Origin: Aurifilum marmelostoma
Lineage: Eukaryota; Ascomycota; Sordariomycetes; Diaporthales; Cryphonectriaceae
Direction: 5' to 3'
Assembly (NCBI GenBank): GCA_027559495.1
Contig: JAMXSV010000003.1
Span: 496,001 to 560,000 of the forward strand
Length of the DNA: 64,000 nt
In this document: piece after piece, positions 1-11,611 of the stretch
Layout: every line of letters starts with the position of its first letter
Position numbering within the stretch: the stretch's first letter is position 1
Translations under genes and position numbers: made by a program
The notes under the pieces: model-generated
The model's database searches: none
Seen by the model: the letters and a program-made list of their open reading frames with translations, nothing else
What the model was told of the DNA's origin: nothing

Positions 1-834
1 ATCACATACCCGTCTCGTTGAACCTGAGAGCGACAGATAACCACAATTTCGCCATTTGATTTCCCTTTCTGTTTTTTTTTTTTGCCGTCGTGCCATCTAT
101 GATCTGTAACTTCTCAAGATGTTGGCCTCACATCTTCAAAGTCATTCCTTCATTCGGGAGAGAGGCCAACAGACTCTGTCTTCCTCTCGTTGGTTCCCAT
201 TCGAGAGGGAGAGCTCGGGATGGGCATGTTCTCAAAACAAGATATGAAACATTCCCTTTGCAGACTTAATCATCGATTCAGATATCCAAATCAGTATCAG
301 AAACTAGTCCACGTTCATGATGTTGGCCCGCGCCTTGCACAGCCCTTTTCGGCCCCTCCGCCAACAACCTTATTGGGAAAGGCAGGTGTTGAGTCAACGG
401 CAACCATGCTCATCACCACAGGCTATTAAGGTGCTGATGCTTCTTGCACACAACCTCCACCAACGTCGTTTCCCTAATTTTCGGCACCGCCTTGAATCGC
501 ATGCTACGAAAGCTGAGTGGACAGACGGACATCAGAACTTCCCATGGATCGTGGTTGTTACGGGGAAGCCGATCGCACCCAAACACCAGCTGAGGTCTAG
601 ATCGACATATGTATCTGGAAAGCCTCATCTTCGTCTCCTGGACCTGGCAAGGCTGAGAGGGGGGGGGGGGGGGGACCCCTCGGTCGATGACGCCACATTC
701 TCACGGCGTAAGCATCCTCGTCGCTTGGGTTCCTATAACAAGGCGCCCCCCCTCCCCCAGTCGTGCTCGGTAGGATCCAGGCAATGACCAGTCATCTGTC
801 ACCTCCAGATTGCTTCTCCCCGACGAAGCATAGT
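1..834. other. Spacer upstream of the HET gene
   Basis: No convincing gene is seen. ORFs here lack recognisable motifs and often begin with non-ATG codons. The stretch holds a T run near 72-83 and a run of about 16 G at 659-674. In-frame ATGs at 784 and 835 lie close to the following gene, so the last part is probably its promoter and leader. Confidence 0.5.
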
Positions 835-2573
835 ATGGCGTCTTTCGAAGATGTAGCGCCTTTCGAGCACGTGCCACTCGACCGATCTAATAGACACATA
901 CGACTCCTGCGCTTCACGAAGGAAGCCGTGGAATCGAACGGTGTCGGGTGAGTCCCCCTTTCGAGTCTGGACTAAACTCCTCCCAAGTTTACTGACCCTT
1001 CAATGTCAAAGAGCCTTTCTTCTGACGCAGTGATAATAGACACGACGAAACAGGCCGATCAACAACGAGTCTAGTTCAATGCACCCTCGAGACCTTTGAC
1101 ATTAGCCAGTGCCCCCCATATGTGGCTCTCTCATATACGTGGGGCCCTCCTGACCTGCTCGAGACTGTCATTGTCAATGAAAGGCCGATGCAGGTTCGTG
1201 AGAACCTTCACGCGGTACTCTCGGTCCTCAGAAAAAGGGGCCACACCTACTTTTCGGAGGATCCGGTCCGGGAGAGAGACCTTGTGCAGCATCACTATTG
1301 GATCGATGCTATCTGCATCAACCAGCAGGACCTGCACGAGCGCGGCCACCAGGTGGACCTGATGGCACTCATATTCTCCCAGGCTTCCTGTGTCATCGCA
1401 TGGCTTGGTCCTGAGTCTAGGGACTCGGCTCTTGCGATCAACGTAATCCGGACAGGAAATCCCCGAACAGTAGACGAGGTCCAGGTTGAACAAAAGATCT
1501 ATGTCAACGAGTACGGCAGGGACCGCCACAAGATACACAGCGCCCTCTTCTCGCTCCTGGCCAGACCGTATTGGCGACGCGTGTGGGTTGTGCAGGAGTT
1601 CACGCTTCCCCGGAACTTATTGCTCCTCTGTGGAAGCCACGGGGTCTGGTGGGAAAAGCTGCTGAATATCGTGTCCAGAGGTTGGGGCGAGCTGCAGTTC
1701 TTCGGCATCGAGGAGGAGGAGGGCCCGCTCGCCGGCTGGTGGCTCCTGGGCAATGCCAGGTACTACTGGCAGGTCACCCTCGGTGACATCAGACTAGGAG
1801 CAAAGACCCTCGATCAATTGCTCGAGGCCTTCCACCAAAGCGAATGCAGTGATCTTCGCGACCGCGTCTACGCTCTCTTGTCGCTCATCAAGACACCTGC
1901 CACACTATCAGCCCCGCTGCTTGCCGACTATACGATCCCTCCCTGGCGGCTATACTACCGGGTTCTCGGGCACCTTCGACCTTTCAAACCCTGTGCCGAC
2001 TTTGGTGAACGGTCCAGGTTTCGGCATGTTTTGGGCCAGGCCCTAGGTGTGCCTCGCGGGGAGGAACCTTTTGCGTTGAACGAGACAATCTACGACATCA
2101 CGGACCTGCTCCGAGACAACTGGATGGTCAGACACGACTTGGTCAAGCAGTACCTCGGCATGCTCGTCCAGCAGTTTCACCACGCCTTCCACGTCCTCAA
2201 CACCCTCGACCGCGAACAGGCTTACGAGAGGGTGCTTAACCGCTTCCACAGCTTCCCACGGGACGAGGACCCGGAGACATGGCAGGCCTTCGAGCGGATC
2301 ACGAACATTGTCAAAACCTCTATCATCGCCCCGTGCCCAACGTCTACCTTTAAGGCATCTGATCTTCACGAGCAGGCGGTGATGGCGGCCCTCCGACAGC
2401 TGGCCTGGGAAGAGCTTGGCAGTGAAGACAAAGCATGCAACACTACCACATCATCAGCTCCAAGCTCCCCGAAGCCGTTCTCACCAACGGCATTCTCGCC
2501 GACATGGCTCGTACCGAGAAGCACCACGATACCAATATCCCTTTCATTCAGTGCTGGCTTGCGTGAAAGCTGA
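835..2573 (+). CDS. HET-domain (heterokaryon incompatibility) protein
   Basis: HET-domain proteins are fungal NLR-like or stand-alone effectors that trigger cell death when unlike hyphae fuse. Two exons are proposed, 835-947 and 1031-2573, about 551 residues; the 83-nt intron has a GTGAGT donor and a GCAG acceptor, and the frame continues through it. The HET core is clear: YVALSYTWG (residues 68-76), WIDAICINQ (128-136), an AWLG block, then RPYWRRVWVVQE and LLCGSH. An in-frame ATG at 784 is an alternative start. The last 45 residues in this frame are Ser/Pro/Thr-rich and look shifted, because another frame from about 2433 to 2566 reads as a more protein-like C-terminus (contains ISSKLPEAVLTNGILADMAR). 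A one-base indel near 2430 is therefore likely; it hardly changes total length. No STAND or NACHT module is visible. The family call is secure; the allelic or biological role is not known. Confidence 0.9.
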
Positions 2574-3626
2574 GGCCATACACACAAAACAAGCACTGAA
2601 ATCTCTGAAATCTGGGAGGAACAGAGGCAGGATGGGGTTGCGATGTCCACCCCCACCCTTCAATTGATGCGTCTACCCCAAGAGAACTTCCACCCAGCGA
2701 TACCCGTTCGAGTCGCCTAGATTGACCACGACCCTCCGACACGGTACGCTTAGCTTCTCTATCGCTTTACACCAAGCACGAAGATGAAGGTCCCCAATAC
2801 AAGGTATCGACTCCTTCCAACAGCACTGAATCGTCCTTCTTCTTTTGGCCCCTCCGACCCATCTGAGTTGGATGAGAGTGAAGAGTATTAGCTTGACGAC
2901 ACGATGTCGACCCAGCGACTACCGCCGTCATTCACCCAGGGCCAATACAAAAGGCGCCTCCGGGCGTTGAGGGCTGCGATTTGATGATGCCCTATCGATG
3001 GATGAGGAAGCTGATTGTTGCTCAGACACACGACTACAGCAAGCCAGGGCATATTCCAGGTCACGAGAGACGCCTACAGATGCCATAATTAAGTAAAGCG
3101 GTTATGGCTAACGACCGATCTAAAGGTGGGCTATAGAATTAGCTACATAGAGGGGTCATATTAAGGTGACGAACATTCCTACATTGCTCTCAAAAGGTTT
3201 GACAGGCGCTAGATGGGGGTCTTCATGTCTCCCTACCCAGGTAATTCTGGTCATTAATAATATATAGCGCTAGCCTTCTTTTCTTTCTTTCTTTCTTTTT
3301 CTTTTTCTTCTTGAATACACAAAAGATGAACAAGAGAGAGAAAGAGAAAAAAAAAAGAAAAAGAAAGAAAGGTAAAGGCATGATTATCTGAACGCTCTCT
3401 GTCCAATACTGCATAGCTCCGATCCATATAGTCCTGCTGCCGCATGAAGGCCATCATCAAATGGGAGGGGAGGTATGAGAACCGCCTGGCCTGCGTCATG
3501 TCGGCGCGATTTTTTTCCTACCCTGTCCGATGGGGAGTCGTTCCTCCTCGGAGATGTTGTTGGTAATTCCCAAAATGAAACATGTCGAGACCTTCATCAT
3601 CATCATCGTCACCACCATTATGGTCA
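2574..3626. other. Convergent spacer with CT/GA tract
   Basis: This lies between the 3' ends of the HET gene (+) and the F-box-like gene (-), so it should hold both terminators. No gene is supported. A pyrimidine tract followed by a purine tract occupies about 3280-3375 and explains the Lys/Glu- or Phe/Ser-rich ORFs there. Confidence 0.5.
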
Positions 3627-4933
3627 TCATGACCAGTCAGGCCCGTACTTCCGCTCCGTATGTTGCGGATACGTCCAAAAGATGAGCGCCGTCATGATGG
3701 GGTTCACAAAGCGGCGCCAGATGGGGATGCGGGGGACATAGTGCTTGGTGCGATCGTAATCAAAGATCAGGACGATGTTTCCGATGATGTTGACGAGTCT
3801 GAACAGCATGTTGAGGGCGATGAAGGTCAGCGTGACCACGGCTACCCTCTTTGAGACGGGGAGGCTCTGATGGGCCATCTCTTGTGCGATATAGCGGCAG
3901 GGTGTGACCTGGAGGAGGAATCAATAGCTGTTTTGGGACAGACCTCATACTACCATTTTTTTTTTTTTGGAGGTGGGAGGGTGGGACTCGTCGTTGGAAC
4001 TTACCCAGAGCACTACGATGCCGACTTCTATCAACAAGGCCCAGTGATATGTCCTGACCTTGTTACCCCGGAACATGATCAAGATGATACAGATGAGCGT
4101 CATCACGAATCCGACAATGGTGCAGGCCAGGACGCCCGTGTCGTGTGGGAAGTAGCGCCAGACAAAAGCAGAAGCCACAACGCCAATGATGAACTGGATC
4201 CAGCCGAGGAAGAAGAAGGCCAGCAGCACGGTGGCGTACTTGTCATAGCACCTGCGGTGGAACTGGTTATGTCCGGTAGAGGAGTTGTTGGTGACGGGCC
4301 AGCCGCACCACCGACAGGTCCAGTAGTCGACGATATTGCCCAGGGTGACCTTCTTGCCAAAACGTATAGTCCCGTCTTTGCTCTGCACGGTACACCTGAC
4401 ACAGCGGGACGACAAGGGCCAGCCAGGCTCCTGTCGGTGGCTGAAGATGCGGTCCACCTGCACGGGACAGTAGGTCAGACATACACAGCAGTGCTGGATG
4501 AGGATGGCGCGGAAGGTGTCCGGGCCGTATATGCTGCGCACGAGGCGCGGGGTCGCGAAATGGTACCAGTACTTGGAGGTACGGCGCAGGCGCTGTATGT
4601 CGGCAAACTGAAGAAAGCTGATGACTGCGATCTGCAGCTCCGGGGGAGGGTCATCAGGGTCATGGGCCGTCTCTGCGTGAGCTCGCTGCCGGTGTCGACG
4701 CCGGGGTCGTCTGCGTCCCTGGGGCCGGTGCTGTGTGCTGCTGGAGATGGTTTTGCGGCGACGCCTGGGGACGAGGGCGCGGAGCCGAAGGTGAGCTCGC
4801 TGCGTGAAGGCGAGAGCGGCTCGGTGACGGCAACGACGACTTTCTTGACCCTCTTGGAGAGGCTGCTAGTAAAGCCCGGTTGAGAATGGCCTGGGCGGCC
4901 GGCGCCTCGTGGGTCCGCAGCGTTCGGATCCAT
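3627..4933 (-). CDS. F-box-like, Cys-rich multi-pass membrane protein
   Basis: Not assigned to a named family. The frame containing 4541-4005 starts with an F-box-like helix set (ELQIAVISFLQFADIQRLRR, then TSKYWYHFATPRLVRSIYGP). A Cys/His-rich stretch follows (CVRC, WTCRWCGWP, HNQFHRRC), and then about five hydrophobic segments, two of them in the last exon. The last intron is clear: 4004-3909 (GTAAGT donor, CCAG acceptor), joining to 3908-3627. The N-terminal exon from ATG 4933 (a basic, Ser/Pro-rich leader) is in another frame. A 77-nt intron at 4762-4686 would join them in frame to give about 377 residues, but its donor (GTCGCC) is poor, so a one-base indel is an equal explanation. F-box proteins usually recruit substrates to SCF ubiquitin ligases; coupling to a membrane domain would suggest membrane-substrate turnover, which is inference. 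It is not a canonical DHHC acyltransferase. Confidence 0.65.
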
Positions 4934-6964
4934 GCCGAGCGAAAGTCGGGCCACGACGGTTAAAAGGCCCAGAGATCCGGGTTTCAAGACGATAATATCG
5001 AGAACCGGAAAGCGAAGACAGGTTGTGCCACAGCAAGCAGCTGACGGTCTCGACCTCAAGACCGTCAGCTCCAGGAGGGCGGCACGGTTGTCTCTCGACT
5101 CACTTGTATCGCTTAGATGTCATGAGAGCACCGGCACTCGAGAGTGTCTGATGTGTGGAGATGGATCGGGCGTGGGGCCGTACAGTAGTGGATAAGTAAC
5201 GGTTCGGTGACAAGCCCCACAGTCCGGCCCCGTAGCATGAGATCTATGTCAAGTGGGGTGAGTTCTGAGGCCACTGTTTGGAGTCCAGAAGATGTTTTCG
5301 ATGTCCTCTAAAAGGTGTGAGTGGTGGAATGACCTGAATGGTGCTGGGAAAGTCAAGACTAGTTATCTGAGGGTATCCTGCCCTCTCGCAGTTGTGTGCG
5401 TATTCACTGTCGACCAGGTACATCAGCAAGGACCCGAAGGATCTACTTAGTTATCCGTGATTACTGACCCGAGATCAATGAGAAGGACTGCTATGAGAGA
5501 AGAAGTGAAGTTCTGTGAAGAGATGAAGGTGAGTAGAGAGACAAACGGAGGAGAATGTTCTTCCTGAAGCTGACAAGGTGGAGTCTTTGGGCAGGTTGTT
5601 TGCACTGTTACAGCCAGCCACAAAACGCCCCTGGGCAGACGCTTATGTGCCGATGATCACCCACAATGGTGAGACGACCTGAACTGGTGAGAGAACGTGT
5701 GAAGTCTAGGGCAGGAGAAGAGGTCGCAAGGTTGAGGCTGGGGATATCCAGGACCTTGCAGGTGAAGGAATAGAAAACAAAAGAGGCTGAAGGAGGAAAG
5801 CAGAAGACGGAGGTAGAGGGTCAGTCAGGTCAGCAGCCCCTGCCCTACCACCCTATCACTGTAACATGCTGAGGAGGGCAATAGCGGGGTATATTCTAGG
5901 GGGCCAATCATGGCTTCCCATGTCCCTTTACTGCTGCAGTAGTAGGGGAAAAAAAAAAAAGAAAGAAAAGAAAAGGGGGAAAGAAAAGAAAAGAGAAAAG
6001 CAACAACGGCCACCGGCAAAGAAGCACAAGTGATAGATTGCAAATCAAAATTTACCTGGAATATATCACTATTGCCTGGTGAGGAAGGCAAACAGACAGG
6101 AGGAGAAAAGAAAGTGATGGCTGGACAACAAATCAGAGAGAGGTTGTCTTGTGAACATTTCCAACTGGAACCCCACACAAAGTGTTCACTGATTGATCCG
6201 CATTGAGAGGTACCTACAGAGGTAAGTACTGTCTCTGGGTACCCCCTTCACGTGCACTGGTAAATTATAGCCCTGGAGGGTGTCTCAGTGGGTTTCCGGT
6301 GGGTTTCCTTTGGCGACAGGTACACAAAATAAGCTCAGCTGGGCAGGGGCCCATAGGCTACTACAGCAGTGGTACTGGAGCGGGGTTCAGTGACACTCCA
6401 GGTTCCAGGTTCAAATCTTTCAGCCGCAATCAACCTCAGGCCTCGACATTCCCCCCCCCCCCCTCTCTCCACTTGACTTTCATCTATCTCCAGGCAGGAT
6501 CACTTGACTTATATGAACTCGTATCAATTATCAAGTCCAAATTTTGTGTTTGAGTGCAACACAGTGCACTGACAAGGTCGTCATCCATTGCCTTCTGCGT
6601 TTGTCTCTCTCTGCGGACTTTTATCTTCAAACTTGTCATTTTTTCTCTCTCTTTCCTTTTAGCTTTTGAAACCGGAGCCCCTTGTTAATGCTTGCCAAGA
6701 TGTCTCACAGCCCTCAAAATTGTCTCTACACGAGAATAATTACCAGTTTTCCGACCCGTGCATCCCGAATGTGAGGTCCATCACGCCTGCGAGCCAAGCA
6801 CCCCCCCCCCCCTCCCCCCAGACCACTTGGCACAGGCGAGACGGTTGACTGTGACCCTCTCGTAGCCTCACAGCTTGTGCTCAGTCTCTAATCAGGCAAC
6901 ACACGTGACTGATGGTTCGCTGACACGGTACTGGTGTGAGTCCCCCACCGGCTCTGTGCGGTGG
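4934..6964. other. Spacer upstream of the F-box-like gene
   Basis: About 2 kb between the start of the F-box-like gene and the 3' end of the transcription-factor gene, both on the minus strand. It has no supported ORF. It contains a perfect 12-bp inverted repeat (5039-5070), an A/G-rich purine tract near 5946-6000, and C runs near 6450 and 6800. ORFs here are short and compositionally odd. Confidence 0.5.
5039..5070. repeat. Perfect 12-bp inverted repeat
   Basis: AGCTGACGGTCT and AGACCGTCAGCT are separated by the 8-nt loop CGACCTCA. It sits about 105 bp upstream of the ATG at 4933 on the minus strand, so it could be a leader hairpin or a dyad for a dimeric regulator. The core CGG...CCG halves are of the type bound by Zn2Cys6 proteins; that reading is inference. 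Confidence 0.8.
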
Positions 6965-8702
6965 CTATGATTCCCGCTTGGCGGACTCCCCAGTACCGTC
7001 AGACGAGGAGGGAGGAGAGCCGTCGGGAATCCTCGTGGACGCGAACAGCTTCCGACCCAGCTCATCATGGACAAAGTCGATCCACAGAAAGCTCTTCAGG
7101 ACATCCCGGCACCGGATCCACGTCCTGACGCCACAGATACCCGCTGTCGTCTGGACCCACGGTACGAGCCACTTGTCGTCGTCCTCCTCACAGAGCGAGA
7201 TGCCGCCGCTCACAAGCACCCAGAGCATGGTATGCGGGGCCATTGCGATTCTGAGGTTACACAGGCAGTCCTTGAACGTCCGCAACAGGTGTGGGTATCG
7301 GAGCTTCACTTCGGCCCACTGCAGGAAGATGGTGGTGCAGAAGCCCAGGAGCGTCAGCCGGATGACCTCGTCGAGCGAGCCGGCCGGGAAGCTCAGGTAG
7401 AGCAGCCGGTACATGACGGACGCCATGGTGTTGAGGAGGGTCTCCTGGGGTATCTTCCTGCCCGACTCGGTGGCGTAGTTGAGGAGCGCGCAGAATGTCC
7501 TTGTTGTGTCCCAGGCCCGGCACAGCTCCAGGCTGTCTATCCCCAGCTCGAATGATTCGAGGGGCTGGTAGGCTGAGCCGTGGTAACCCGATGGGATGAA
7601 GCCAGCCAGCTGGTCGAGGTATGGCATAAAGGGCTCTGCTGTCAGGTCGTGGAAGAAGTGCGGTCTCGTGCCACTGATGAGCGACTCGCTAATGTCGCAT
7701 CTGTGGTCAAAGAAAAAAAAAAAAAAGGGAAAAAGAATCGTCAACACAAGGGTTTCCAATCATGATTATTGGTAAGACGGGCTCTACAAACCTGAAGATC
7801 TGGATGAGGAGCTTCGGGTTGGCCCTGAACTTGGCCATCCCCCCTCGCAGGGTCACGATCCTCCTCAGCCCCTCAAGATGCATGACGGCGGCGTCGCGCT
7901 GGCCGATGTTGCTGGCGTGGCTGGCCAGCGACAGGACGACCATGACGGTCGAGTCGGACAGCCTCTCCTCGTTGGTCTCGTCCGAGAGCCTCTCGCGGAG
8001 CATGTGCAGGGACTTGGTCAGGTGTCGGCAGGCCGGCCGCGACGGCGCCATTTCCTCGGGCCTTAGGCCGGCCACGAGGTCGAAATACATGTGCGCCGCG
8101 TAGATGAGGGCGTTAAGATATGCGGCGTCGGTGGCGAGCAGCTCGCACCATGGCGCCCTTGACTTCTCCTCGAACACGACTCTTGGCTCGAGCCGGAACA
8201 TGGCCCGCTTTGCCATTGCTGCGACTAATTAGCGAAGCAACGTTGTCAGTGATCCTGTCGTGGACCGAAAGATTCCCAGGTTTCACGACAAGACTGCAGT
8301 TCTTGTTTTCTATACTTCTTCCCCGGGATATCATGACTCACACTGCAGTACGGGTATCATGAGAGCTGTCTCAACACTGTCGTCGGCCGGCCGGAAGAAC
8401 GCCATGGTCGAGCCCGGAACCTGCCTGGGCAAGGGAGCCCCTCCAGGTGGACACCACGACACGCCGTTGGGAGAAGATGGTGGGCCTGTTGCTGCACCTG
8501 CAGCATCCTTGCCCCTCGACGGCCTGCCTTGTCGGGTCGTTCGCTTCGTTCCGCTGCGCTTGCCCCGGAACGACTTGCCCTTGTTCTTGCCCTTCATCAC
8601 GTGGCTCCTGATCAGTCTGCGCGCCTGGCCATCTGGCTTCGAGTTGCGGTCTGTGGAGATGATGAAGGGCAGATCTACGGGGGTCTGCTCCGCCGGGCCC
8701 AT
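6965..8702 (-). CDS. Fungal-specific transcription factor
   Basis: Three exons are proposed: 8702-8342, 8218-7792 and 7700-6965, giving about 507 residues. Donors are GTGAGT and GTTTGT, acceptors GCAG and ACAG, and the frame is kept throughout. The N-terminus has the pattern DLPFIISTD...RRLIRSHVMKGKNKGK followed by a basic stretch. This pattern is common in ascomycete regulators that keep the fungal transcription-factor domain but lack an obvious Zn2Cys6 finger. The middle and C-terminus (ELLATDAAYLNALIYAAHMY, then a helical region rich in Leu, Trp and Cys) match the fungal-specific transcription factor / DUF3468-type fold. No CX2CX6C cluster is visible in the N-terminal exon, so direct DNA binding is uncertain. 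It is divergent from the dehydrogenase gene at 9526, which makes that gene a candidate target (inference). Confidence 0.8.
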
Positions 8703-9525
8703 CTTCTACTATTCTAATGTCCGAGATTCCAGGTAGAAAACTCCTTGGCTTCTCGATATGATGTGGAGAGAGCGTACGTGGTGGTATGCAGTGGGTTGTC
8801 TACAGTCCGTCTTGCCCTGGTAGCGGCAAATGCTGAATCCCGTTTTGGGAAGAAAGAAAAGAAAAAGAGAAAAAAAAGTAAGAAGACTGATTGCCTGATG
8901 CGAACTAGATAAGAAAAAGGGCGATGACTGAGCGGTAGACGGTTCAAAAAAGAAGAGAGGGAAAAGTCAGAGAGAGAGAGTCAGCAACAATGATTACAAC
9001 ACAGAAGCGGCGTATGAAGAAGAACGGGCGGCGGCGGAGATGGATGATGCTGCGCCGCGGAGAGAGATTGTTTACCGTTTCAGGCTTAGCTCCCCGCTAT
9101 TGTCTGGTGTCGATGGCTGCTTCTTATGTCCGAAAAGCGGGTTTTGTGGGTACAGCTTCATTGGTGTCCCGATTAGGAAGTAAACATCTTTTTTTTTTTT
9201 TTTTTTTTTTTTTAGCCATGGTATCTCGTAAGCGTGTGGCTATGGGCCTGGGATTCCGCGGCAGACAAATGTATAGGGCTAAGACGAGAATGTAGACTGA
9301 GTATGTGATATAAGTATGGCTGGCTCACTGCGTCGACGATGATATTTTCTTTTCCAACAATTGCACAAGTTCAAAACCAGGCATCCTGTCATTATATTAA
9401 TTACAAGCTCCTCCTCCTTCTTTCCCAGCCTTGGCCAATATCGATTCTTGTAATCTCTCACTAGCCAAGCTATATCCTTTATATCCTTCACTAGAAAAAG
9501 AAAACTTCCCACACACACCACAATC
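8703..9525. promoter_or_regulatory. Divergent promoter region
   Basis: Shared upstream region between the transcription factor (-) and the short-chain dehydrogenase (+). No gene is supported. It contains a run of about 25 T at 9189-9213 and a pyrimidine-rich stretch before the dehydrogenase start. Long poly(dA:dT) tracts in fungal promoters often mark nucleosome-depleted DNA. Confidence 0.5.
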
Positions 9526-10754
9526 ATGGGTCAGTGCGAGGAAAAGAAGCAAGCCGCCACCCGGGGCCTCGCCTCCAAGGACCTACCCCCAAACACGGCC
9601 CCCTTCTTCCCCAACATCTTCTACCAGAACCAGTTCCGCGCCCAGCCAGTATACCCACCCGGGGACACAGACCTCACCGGCAAGACGGCCATCATCACCG
9701 GCGCAAACAGCGGCATCGGGCTCGAGTGCTGCCGCCAGCTGCTCTCGCACAGGCTCTCGACCCTGGTCCTCGCCGTGCGGACGCCAGCCAAGGGCGAGAC
9801 GGCGGCGGCGCAGCTGCGGGACAGCCACCCGGGCGCCGACGTCAGGGTCTGGCAGCTGGACATGTGCTCGTACCCGTCCATCCAGGCCTTTGTGCGGCGC
9901 GTGGACGCGGACCTCGCGCGCGCCGACTTTGTGGTCCTCAACGCGGGCGTCATGAAGGGCTACAGCATCGTGCCCGCCACCGGCCACGAGGAGATGTTCC
10001 AGGTCAACTACCTCTCCCAGGCCCTCCTCACGCTGCTGCTCCTGCCCGTCCTCAGGGCCAAGAGACCCGCCATGGGGGCCCCCGCCCGCCTGACGTGGGT
10101 CAACGGCGCGCTCAGCCTCGTCGCCAGGTTCCCCAACCGCCGCCGCGTGCCCCTGCTGCCTTCCTTTGCCGACGAGGAGGTGTTTGGCGGCGGGGAGTGG
10201 TACAACACCAGCAAGCTGCTGGCGCACTTTTTCGCCTGGAAGATGGGCGAGCTCGTGTCGGCGGATGATGTGGTGGTCAGCGTCACGGACCCCGGGTACG
10301 TGCGCGGGACGGAGTTGGCTGCCGAGAAGAAGCAGGAGATGATGCAGATGAGGGGGGGGTTTTCTTGCCAGGGCGTTCATGGCCGTGTTTATCAAGACCT
10401 CGAGGACGCTGGAGGTCGGGACGTCGACGATTGTGGACACGGTGGTGAACAAGGGGAAGGAAGCTCATGGGTGTTATGTCATGGGCTGGAAGATTGCACC
10501 GTAAGTCTGTCTCTTTTTTTTCTTTCTTTTTTTCTTTTAACAAAAGTTGTCTATATCATCGTGTTTTAAGATATTCGGGTATTCAAACAACAGACTGACA
10601 GTGCTCGCTTAGATTTGCTACTATGGTTTACGGCCCCGAGGGTGAGGAAGTCAGAGAGCGTCTATGGCAAGAGACAGTGGACGAGTTCAAGTTCGCCAAC
10701 GTGGAAGAGATCTTGAGCACCATGAAGGCATCCAAGGATGGCAAGGCGGTCTGA
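9526..10754 (+). CDS. Short-chain dehydrogenase/reductase, frame break in G run
   Basis: An NAD(P)-dependent SDR of the retinol-dehydrogenase/WW-oxidoreductase-like type. The cofactor motif TGANSGIG is at residues 58-65, NAG at 139-141, and the catalytic YNTSK at 226-230. The frame is intact to an A(G)8 run at 10351-10359. Immediately after it the family-like C-terminus (contains ARAFMAVFIKTSRTLEVGTS) is found one base out of frame. Counting seven G instead of eight restores it through the GTAAGT donor after 10500, an intron 10501-10612, and exon 2 at 10613-10754, giving about 371 residues. As written, the frame runs on to 10569 with an unrelated tail. This is either a homopolymer sequencing error or a recent inactivating indel. 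The substrate cannot be predicted. It shares a promoter region with the transcription factor to its left. Confidence 0.88.
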
Positions 10755-11611
10755 ACGATTGTCATGTGTTGGAGATACGAGATGTATTATGCATTGACTG
10801 CTACAACGTGGAAAGAGGATTCCTATGATGAAGGGGATATGATTTGGGGTATCAACAAGGCGATTGGAGTATTGCTCAATTAAATAGTATGCCTGCATTG
10901 CGTTCTAGACTTTGAAACTGTAGCTGTGACGTTCAGATGCTAACTTGTCCGTATTGCTATTCTGTCTATTGCTGCATTTGTTGGATGCAGAGTAGAGGAT
11001 ACTTGGTATATTACGCCCAATTGATTAACAAATGTCATATAGAGACCTCATGAATCAATGTCCAAAATGTCGAAATGGCCGCGTGACTTAGGCATGACAT
11101 GCCCAGCAGCATCTGATCGAAAGCTCTGCTCAAGAGAAATTCCAGGAACAGTAGAGAAACGCGTAGTCGATTCCGACGAGCCTCCATCTGATCTTTCACA
11201 AGGCAATATACTCCCATCCCTCATAGGCCAACTATTGTTTAGATGCTATTGTGATCGCTTTTCTCACCATTTTGAGTACGATCATTCTTCTATTATTAAA
11301 AGGTAGCAAGCATTGTTCCAAACGCGTCTACATGAACAGCCTCAGTCCAACACGTTGTCCATACCAGTCCTCTCCCTTTCTTATTTTGCCTGTTTCGACC
11401 AGCACGCCACCGCGTGTCGTTCTCTTTTGTGGTCCCAAGACATCTTGAAGGACAGCATCAAAGACACTGAGCACAAGAGCAAGCAGTCCAGCTTTCAGAA
11501 CCACAGCACCCAACTCCAACATTTACCCTTGACGTATTACTGTTCCGAACAAGACCCCCTTCTTACCGTCTCAGACAAACCAATCAACCACCTAGAGTCG
11601 AATCCGTCAAG
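10755..11611. other. Spacer between SDR and SIM-like genes
   Basis: Both flanking genes are on the plus strand, so this holds the dehydrogenase 3' end and the promoter of the next gene. It is AT-rich with no gene-like ORF. The last 250 bases are pyrimidine-rich and C/A-rich, as in a fungal leader. Confidence 0.5.

Noticed and set aside
3627..4541. DHHC palmitoyltransferase reading of the membrane gene
   Set aside because: The Cys/His-rich stretch lacks the DHHC tetrad and the Cys spacing of that family; the upstream part looks F-box-like.
9583..10452. 289-codon minus-strand ORF across the SDR gene
   Set aside because: A GC-rich shadow of the SDR; the His/Arg/Gly-rich composition follows from the sense codons.
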